From Nocardioides sp. (GTDB taxonomy: Bacteria; Actinomycetota; Actinomycetes; Propionibacteriales; Nocardioidaceae), in NCBI GenBank assembly GCA_031177735.1, contig JAPSKJ010000018.1:1-19742 (forward strand): DNA of 19,742 nucleotides. Direction: 5' to 3'. The notes under the pieces were generated by a model that was not told where the DNA came from, ran no database searches, and saw nothing but the letters and a program-made list of their open reading frames with translations. The translations under genes were made by a program, and so were the position numbers. Shown here one piece after another: positions 14,996-19,742 of this stretch. Every line of letters starts with the position of its first letter. Within the stretch, counting starts at the first letter, position 1.

Positions 14996-15871
14996 ATGGC
15001 AGGCACGACACGCACCCCCACTGACCGTGTGGCGGGGGACCAGAGAGCACCGGCGCCCGACGGCGACCCCGGCATGACCCGCGCCCAGCGCGCCCACGCG
15101 ACCGACGACCTGCTGACCCGGGCCTACGAGACCGACGACCTGGCCGAGCGTCGTCGTCTCCTCGACGAGATCATCGTGATCAACCGCGGCGTCGCAGAGG
15201 CGGTCGCCGCCCGCTACCGCAACCGCGGTGTCGCGATGGACGACCTCCAGCAGGCCGCCTACGAAGGGCTCACGAAGGCGGTGCTCCGCTTCGACCCCTC
15301 GCGCGGCAAGGACCTGCTGACCTACGCCGTGCCGACGATCCGCGGCGAGCTGCAGCGCCACTTCCGCGATCACGGCTGGACGGTGCGGCCGCCGCGGCGG
15401 GTGCAGGAGCTGCAGTGGCAGGTCAACAGCTGCATCGAGGGCCTCACCCAGCAGCTCGGCCACGAGCCGAGCGATGGGGAGATCCGTCGGGCGATGGACC
15501 TCACCGACGCGGAGTACCAGGACGCCATGACGGCCTACGGCTGCTTCCAGCCGACGTCGCTGGACCAGCCGCTCGCGCACGACTCCGCAGCCACCCTCGG
15601 CGAGCTCATCCCCGACGACGGCAGCGAGGAGGGCGAGCTCGAGGCCGCGGACGCGCGCACCACCCTGGCGCCCGTCGTCCGGCAGCTGCCCGAGCGCGAC
15701 CGGCGAATCCTCTACCTGCGCTTCTTCGAGGACCAGACCCAGGAGGAGATCGGCCGTGAGCTGGGCGTGACCCAGATGCAGGTCTCGCGACTGCTCGCAC
15801 GGATCCTGCGCGACCTGCGCGACCAGCTCGCGGACGGCGCCTCAGCGAACCCGAGCGGGCATGCGGCGTAG
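14996..15871 (+). CDS. RNA polymerase sigma factor, SigB/SigF/SigG type
   Basis: Alternative sigma factor of the stress/sporulation class (sigma-70 group 3). In the 291-residue protein, region 2 is about 50-125 (NRGVAEAVAARYRNRGVAMD, then LQQAAYEGLTKAVLRFDPSRG and LLTYAVPTIRGELQRHFRD). Region 3 spans about 130-185 (RPPRRVQELQ). Region 4 is about 228-278, with LPERDRRILYLRFFEDQTQEEI and the helix-turn-helix GVTQMQVSRLLARIL. ATG 14996 has a perfect GGAGG six bases upstream, so longer frames are rejected. No anti-sigma or anti-anti-sigma gene is adjacent, which is unusual for this class. It overlaps the convergent CYP152-like gene by 30 bp. Confidence 0.92.
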   Translation: MAGTTRTPTDRVAGDQRAPAPDGDPGMTRAQRAHATDDLLTRAYETDDLAERRRLLDEIIVINRGVAEAVAARYRNRGVAMDDLQQAAYEGLTKAVLRFDPSRGKDLLTYAVPTIRGELQRHFRDHGWTVRPPRRVQELQWQVNSCIEGLTQQLGHEPSDGEIRRAMDLTDAEYQDAMTAYGCFQPTSLDQPLAHDSAATLGELIPDDGSEEGELEAADARTTLAPVVRQLPERDRRILYLRFFEDQTQEEIGRELGVTQMQVSRLLARILRDLRDQLADGASANPSGHAA

Positions 15872-17017
15872 GTCCACGTCGGCCGAGCCGCGCAGCCGGT
15901 AGTCCAGCCCCGACAGCACCCGGAAGGTCTCGTCGAGCAGGAGCAGCGTGAGCGGCTCCCCCGGGCAGCGATGACCCGAGGGGTGCCCGCCGCCCTGCGG
16001 CACCAGGTCGAAGGCGTCGGGCGTGCGGTCGAGGAACCGGTCCGGGTCGAACCGGGCCGGGTGCTCCCACCGGCCCGGGTCGTGGTCGATCCCCCACACA
16101 TCGAGCACCACGAAGTCGCCGGGACGCAGCTCGACTCCCTCGAGGGTCGTCGGGCGGCGTACCCGCCCGGCCAGCAACGGGGTGAACGGCGTCGCTCGCC
16201 GGACCTCCTGGGCGAAGGCGCGGCGGGCGTGGACGTCCTCGGCCACCCGGGCCCGGAAGGCGGGGTTCTCCTCCAGCCGGTGCGCCCCGAACGCGCCGAG
16301 CCACGCCACCGCGATGGTCGGGCGGATCAGGTTCTGCAGCTCGACGCCGGCCGTGCGGTCGTCGAGGTCGCGAGCGCCGGCCAGCGTCGCCAGCGGCGAG
16401 CCCGCGGAAGGAGCACGTCGACCGTCGCGGGCCTCCCGCACCATCCGGGCCGCCCAGCGGTCGGACCACAGCCGCTGGCGCCAGGCACGCGCGTAGGCGG
16501 GCCCGGCGAAACCGAACCCGTCGACGATCGCGGCCAGCCGGCGGCTGATCCTGGCAGCCTCCTCATCGGCCACCTCGATGCCGGCCCAGTGCAGGGCCGC
16601 GGTGCCGTAGACCTCCACCAGCCGGTCGAAGGCCATCACCGGCTCGCTCCAGTCGGCGGCGGCGAGCCGCTCCCCCGCCTCCGCGACGAGGGGCTGCACG
16701 CCGGCGAGGGCGTCGACCAGCAGCAGCTTGCGGTCGCGGTGCGAGTTGTCGTCGAGTCCGTGCACCGCGCCGCGGCCGAAGAGCAGCCACGCCAACGGCG
16801 GCGGCACCGCCCCGCGCCGCCGGATGACGCTCTCGTCGTAGAAGAGCCGAGCACCGGCGTGCCCGCGCACCACCACCGTCCGGCGGCCGAGCAGCCGCGC
16901 CACGAACGGGTCGGTGCCGCCGGCCCGCTCCCGCTCGCGACCGAGCGCGCGATAGCCGTGGCGGAGCAGGGCGAGCGCGAGGTCCGTCATGCGGCGCCAG
17001 TGCCCCCGCCCGGCCAT
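15842..17017 (-). CDS. CYP152-type cytochrome P450 fatty acid peroxygenase
   Basis: H2O2-driven P450 expected to hydroxylate or decarboxylate fatty acids without redox partners. In the 391-residue protein, heme-binding QGGGHPSGHRCPGE carries the thiolate Cys351. NLIRPTIAV carries Arg232-Pro233, the CYP152 replacement of the usual acid-alcohol pair, which binds the substrate carboxylate. LLFGRGAVHGLD puts Phe80 and His86 where OleT-type decarboxylases have Phe79 and His85 (P450BSbeta has Gln85). Alignment with the BSbeta N-terminus also allows ATG 16990. The C-terminus ends at RRMPARVR, shorter than BSbeta. The start lies 18 bp from the divergent lipoprotein gene, or 45 bp if ATG 16990 is used. 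Confidence 0.88.
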   Translation of the reverse strand: MAGRGHWRRMTDLALALLRHGYRALGRERERAGGTDPFVARLLGRRTVVVRGHAGARLFYDESVIRRRGAVPPPLAWLLFGRGAVHGLDDNSHRDRKLLLVDALAGVQPLVAEAGERLAAADWSEPVMAFDRLVEVYGTAALHWAGIEVADEEAARISRRLAAIVDGFGFAGPAYARAWRQRLWSDRWAARMVREARDGRRAPSAGSPLATLAGARDLDDRTAGVELQNLIRPTIAVAWLGAFGAHRLEENPAFRARVAEDVHARRAFAQEVRRATPFTPLLAGRVRRPTTLEGVELRPGDFVVLDVWGIDHDPGRWEHPARFDPDRFLDRTPDAFDLVPQGGGHPSGHRCPGEPLTLLLLDETFRVLSGLDYRLRGSADVDLRRMPARVR

Positions 17018-17021
17018 GGCC

Positions 17022-17027
17022 TAACCT
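17022..17027 (+). promoter_or_regulatory. -10-like element before the first lipoprotein gene
   Basis: TAACCT ends eight bases before the GTG start at 17036, so transcription would begin at or within two bases of the start codon. No Shine-Dalgarno exists in this gap, which supports a leaderless message. No clear -35 was found. Confidence 0.35.
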
Positions 17028-17035
17028 TGCCGACC

Positions 17036-17833
17036 GTGACCCGGCGCCTCCCCCACCTGCTCGCTGTCACCTCGGCGGCCCTGCTCCTCGGGGCCGTCCT
17101 GTCGGGGTGCGGTGGCGACGGCGAGACGCCGCCGAGCGACGTGGGTGCCGCCCCGACAGCCGGTGAGTGTCGCGACCTGAGCGCCCGTGACCTCGGCGAG
17201 CTGAGCAACGGCGCCGAGCCGGTCGACTGCGCCGAGCCGCACACGGCGGAGACCTTCCTCGTCGGCGACCTCCCCGGCGAGGTGACCGACCGGCTCGACC
17301 CGGCCCTGGACCGGTGGGCGTTCACGACGTGCACCGACGGCCTGGAGGCCTACCTGGGCGCGGACGAGAGCCTGGTGATGCGCTCGATCCTCACCTGGGT
17401 CTTCTTCCGGCCCAGCGAGGAGGCCTGGGAGGCCGGTGCGCGCTGGTTCCGCTGCGACGTGGTGGCGGGCGGCACCCGCGGTGCCCGGCTCCTCGACCTG
17501 CCCACGACCGTCGACGGCCTCTTCGCCAGCCAGCAGGTCGACGACCGCTGGATGGCCTGCGCGAAGGGCGCCTCGGTGGACGAGGGCACGCGGGTGCCGT
17601 GCTCGAAGCCGCACGACTGGCGCGCCGTGACGACGATCCGCCTCGGCGAGGCCGGTGACCCCTATCCCGGCGACGAGTCGGCTGAGCAGATCACGCAGGA
17701 CTACTGCGCCGACTCGGTGGGCGCCTGGCTGGGCTATCCCACCGACTACGACTTCGGGTACACCTGGTTCCGCGAGGCGGAGTGGGACGCGGGCAACCGA
17801 CGCTCGGTGTGCTGGGCCAGGACCGCGGAGTGA
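17036..17833 (+). CDS. Cys-rich lipoprotein, septum-formation family-like (first paralog)
   Basis: Secreted lipoprotein of 265 residues: a signal peptide with lipobox LSGC (Cys near 23), then two tandem copies of one module. The first has CRDLS, VDCAEPHTAET, a TTC cysteine and GARWFRCD; the second has ACAKG, VPCSKPHDWRA, DYC and RRSVCWA. Each module therefore holds four cysteines in the same order, probably two disulfides. The CxxPH motif resembles the Septum_formation domain of actinobacteria, a role I recall but cannot verify. The function is unknown; surface location is well supported. The second paralog starts on its stop codon, so the two are co-expressed. Confidence 0.8.
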   Translation: MTRRLPHLLAVTSAALLLGAVLSGCGGDGETPPSDVGAAPTAGECRDLSARDLGELSNGAEPVDCAEPHTAETFLVGDLPGEVTDRLDPALDRWAFTTCTDGLEAYLGADESLVMRSILTWVFFRPSEEAWEAGARWFRCDVVAGGTRGARLLDLPTTVDGLFASQQVDDRWMACAKGASVDEGTRVPCSKPHDWRAVTTIRLGEAGDPYPGDESAEQITQDYCADSVGAWLGYPTDYDFGYTWFREAEWDAGNRRSVCWARTAE

Positions 17834-18666
17834 GCCCGCTGCCCCGTGCCCTTGCGGCGATCCTGATGGCGGGACCGTTGGCCGGCACGCTCGCCGGTTG
17901 CACCGGTGACGGCGGTACGCCGGCGCCCTCGCCCTCCGCCTCACCCACCCCGACCACGGCGACCCCGGTGCCGGCTCCCGCGGCGCGCGGTTGCCACCGG
18001 CTGACCTGGGAGGAGGCGATCGCCCCGGCCGCACCGGTCGAGGACCGGTCGGTGCCGTGCGGGCGGCCGCACACCGCGCAGACCTATGCCGTCGGGCGGC
18101 TGGACACGGTGGTGGACGGGCATCTCCTGGCCGTGGACTCCGCGCGGGTCAGCCGGCAGGCGGCCCGCGAGTGTCCGCGGCGGCTCGCCGACCTCCTCGG
18201 CGGCACCGCGGAGCAGCGGCGGCTGAGCATGGTGCGCGCGGTCTGGTTCACCCCCTCGCTGGAGGAGTCCGACGCCGGCGCCGACTGGTATCGCTGTGAC
18301 GCCATCGCGGTCGCCGCCGAGGGTCGGCTGGCCGAGCTGACCGGCCGGCTCGACGGCGTACTCGAGGACGACGGATCGCAGCTGGGGGTCTGCGGCACGG
18401 CCGAGCCGGGCACGCCCGGGTTCGCCCGGGTGATCTGTCGCGAGCCGCACACCTGGCGCGCCATCTCGACCGTCGACCTGCCGCCCGGCGACTACCCCGG
18501 CGCCGAGGCCGCCCGGGCAGCCGGCGAGGAGCCCTGCCAGGAGGCCGCGCGCGCGGTCGCCGCGGATGCGCTCGACTACCAGTGGGGTTATGAGTGGCCG
18601 ACCGCCGAGCAGTGGGCCGACGGCCAGACGTGGGGCATCTGCTGGGCGCCGGAGGACGGCGCGTGA
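17830..18666 (+). CDS. Cys-rich lipoprotein, septum-formation family-like (second paralog)
   Basis: A 278-residue lipoprotein with lipobox LAGC (Cys near 24), then a Pro/Ser/Thr-rich linker (about 28-53) that may cross the cell wall. It has the same two-module layout as its neighbour: GCHRL, VPCGRPHTAQT, REC and DWYRCD, then GVCGTA, VICREPHTWRA, EPC and WGICWA. GTG 17830 overlaps the previous stop by four bases, which fits a recent tandem duplication kept as an operon. The linker is the main difference from the first paralog. Function unknown. Confidence 0.8.
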   Translation: MSPLPRALAAILMAGPLAGTLAGCTGDGGTPAPSPSASPTPTTATPVPAPAARGCHRLTWEEAIAPAAPVEDRSVPCGRPHTAQTYAVGRLDTVVDGHLLAVDSARVSRQAARECPRRLADLLGGTAEQRRLSMVRAVWFTPSLEESDAGADWYRCDAIAVAAEGRLAELTGRLDGVLEDDGSQLGVCGTAEPGTPGFARVICREPHTWRAISTVDLPPGDYPGAEAARAAGEEPCQEAARAVAADALDYQWGYEWPTAEQWADGQTWGICWAPEDGA

Positions 18667-18684
18667 GGACCAGGTCGCAGGCGT

Positions 18685-18699
18685 AGCCGGGAGCCGGCT
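18685..18699. terminator. Short hairpin between the lipoproteins and era
   Basis: AGCCGG (18685-18690) pairs with CCGGCT (18694-18699) around a GAG triloop. It sits in the 32-bp convergent gap at the era stop codon. It is small and has no T-run, so bidirectional terminator is only a possibility. Confidence 0.3.
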
Positions 18700-19619
18700 C
18701 AGAAACCGAGCTTGCGGAGCTGGCGTGGGTCCCGCTGCCAGTCCTTGGCGATCTTGACGCGCAGGTCCAAGAAGACCGGCACGCCCAGCAGCTCGGCGAT
18801 CTGCAGGCGGGCGCGCTGCCCGACCTGCTTGAGCCGTGAGCCCTTGTGGCCGATGACGATGCCCTTCTGGGAGTCGCGCTCGACGTAGAGGCTGGCGTGG
18901 ATGTCCATCAGCGGCTTGTCGTCGGCGCGGCCCTCACGCAGGCCCATCTCCTCCACCAGCACCGCGATGGAGTGCGGCAGCTCGTCGCGCACGCCGTCGA
19001 GGGCGGCCTCGCGGATCAGCTCGGCCACCAGGATCTCGTCGGGACTGTCGGTGAGCTCGCCCTCGGGATAGAGCGGCGGCCCCTCGGGCAGCATGCCGAC
19101 GAGCAGGTCCTCCAGGAGCTTGACCTGATCGCCGGAGACGCTCGAGACGGGCACGATCTCGGCCCAGTCGATGCCGAGGTCCTGGCCGAGCCCGGCGATG
19201 TCGAGCAGGTGCTCGCCGATCCGGTCGGGGGCGGCCAGGTCGGTCTTGGTGGCCACGGCGACCTTGGTGACCCGCTTGAGCTTGGCCAGCTCGGTGGCGA
19301 TGTGGCGGTCACCGGGCCCGACCTTCTCGTTGGCCGGGAAGCACATCGCCACCACGTCGACCTCCGACCAGGTGGTGTGCACCAGGTCGTTGAGCCGCTC
19401 GCCGAGCAACGTGCGCGGGCGGTGCAGGCCGGGGGTGTCCACGAGGATCAGCTGGGCGTCGGGGCGGTGCACGATGCCGCGCACCACGGTGCGGGTGGTC
19501 TGCGGCTTGTCGGAGGTGATCGCGACCTTCTGGCCCACCAGCGCGTTGGTCAGCGTCGACTTGCCGGCATTGGGCCGCCCCACGAAGGAGGCGAAGCCGG
19601 AGCGGAACTCGTGGTTCAT
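18699..19619 (-). CDS. era: GTPase Era, 30S ribosome assembly
   Basis: Essential GTPase that binds the 3' end of 16S rRNA and helps 30S subunit maturation. The 306-residue protein has G1 GRPNAGKST (14-22), switch residues near TTRTVVRGI (41-49), G3 DTPG (61-64) and G4 TKTD (124-127, where NKxD is the general consensus). The C-terminal KH domain (about 230-300) carries GIVIGHKGSRLKQVGQRAR, the RNA-binding GxxG-type loop. ATG 19619 overlaps the upstream stop (ATGA), so it is translationally coupled to the previous gene. Confidence 0.94.
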   Translation of the reverse strand: MNHEFRSGFASFVGRPNAGKSTLTNALVGQKVAITSDKPQTTRTVVRGIVHRPDAQLILVDTPGLHRPRTLLGERLNDLVHTTWSEVDVVAMCFPANEKVGPGDRHIATELAKLKRVTKVAVATKTDLAAPDRIGEHLLDIAGLGQDLGIDWAEIVPVSSVSGDQVKLLEDLLVGMLPEGPPLYPEGELTDSPDEILVAELIREAALDGVRDELPHSIAVLVEEMGLREGRADDKPLMDIHASLYVERDSQKGIVIGHKGSRLKQVGQRARLQIAELLGVPVFLDLRVKIAKDWQRDPRQLRKLGF

Positions 19620-19742
19620 TGCTGTGCGCTCGCTTCCGCCTGCTGGCGGTCGTAGTCCGCCCAGATCTCGTCGTCGGTCTTCCCTGCCGCCTTGCCGGCC
19701 CGCCAGATGGGCCCCGGGTCGACCGCCCGCGGCTGTCGCACG
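19616..19742 (-). CDS. C-terminal part of an unrecognised protein upstream of era
   Basis: An open frame entering from the right edge ends in VRQPRAVDPGPIWRAG, then KAAGKTDDEIWADYDRQQ and AEASAQQ before the stop. Only about 41 residues lie in the window. The overlap with era (ATGA) makes it very likely a real co-transcribed gene. I do not recognise it; it is charged, with a probable C-terminal helix. Where era has small conserved neighbours in other actinobacteria, this could be one (inference). Confidence 0.6.
   Translation of the reverse strand, partial: VRQPRAVDPGPIWRAGKAAGKTDDEIWADYDRQQAEASAQQ

Noticed and set aside
15842..15871. Frameshift at the 3' end of the CYP152-like gene
   Set aside because: The protein ends near where family homologs continue with a short tail, but no alternate frame restores a recognisable tail, so natural shortening is as likely.

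Overview
The window is a GC-rich chromosomal segment from a high-GC Gram-positive bacterium. The gene content and order (a zinc importer and Zur beside uppS and recO, leuA with an actinobacterial-type leucine leader peptide, a SigB/SigF-type sigma factor, septum-formation-type lipoproteins, era) and the frequent GTG/TTG starts point to an actinobacterium. Nocardioidaceae is my best guess, inferred from gene content and memory of gene order, not from any search. I see no tRNA, rRNA, CRISPR array, insertion sequence or phage gene. This looks like core chromosome with a few small accessory insertions.

Layout. 1-291: non-coding upstream region with a long inverted repeat. 292-3620 (+): znuA-znuC-znuB-zur, one overlapping operon for zinc uptake and its repressor, headed by a twin Fur/Zur-type operator on the promoter. 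3715-7833: a mostly minus-strand block, read recO, yibE/F-like gene, then a divergent EamA exporter/MarR regulator pair, then uppS. 7852-8682 (+): a membrane protein resembling a voltage sensor without a pore. 8771-10707 (+): gluconate permease and gluconate kinase. 10717-12582 (-): leuA with its leuL leader peptide and attenuator-like hairpin. 12656-13563 (+): two small oxidoreductase-like genes. 13713-14853 (-): an atypical acetate kinase preceded by a possible 19-residue ORF. 14996-15871 (+): an RNA polymerase sigma factor. 15842-17017 (-): a CYP152-type fatty acid peroxygenase. 17036-18666 (+): two paralogous cysteine-rich lipoproteins, each internally duplicated. 18699-19742 (-): era and the end of a small upstream gene.

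How the genes work together. The zinc genes form a closed loop: Zur is the last gene of the operon whose promoter carries the likely Zur sites. GntP and GntK import gluconate and phosphorylate it to 6-phosphogluconate. LeuA makes the first committed intermediate of leucine, and its leader appears to sense leucyl-tRNA supply. UppS, RecO and Era are housekeeping functions (cell-wall lipid carrier, recombination repair, 30S ribosome assembly).

No wholly new system stands out. The points most worth checking are the nested duplication of the two Cys-rich lipoproteins, the CYP152 enzyme with an OleT-like His, the twin Zur operator that implies a leaderless znuA mRNA, the pore-less voltage-sensor-like protein, and the acetate kinase with Ala where the family has a metal-site Glu.
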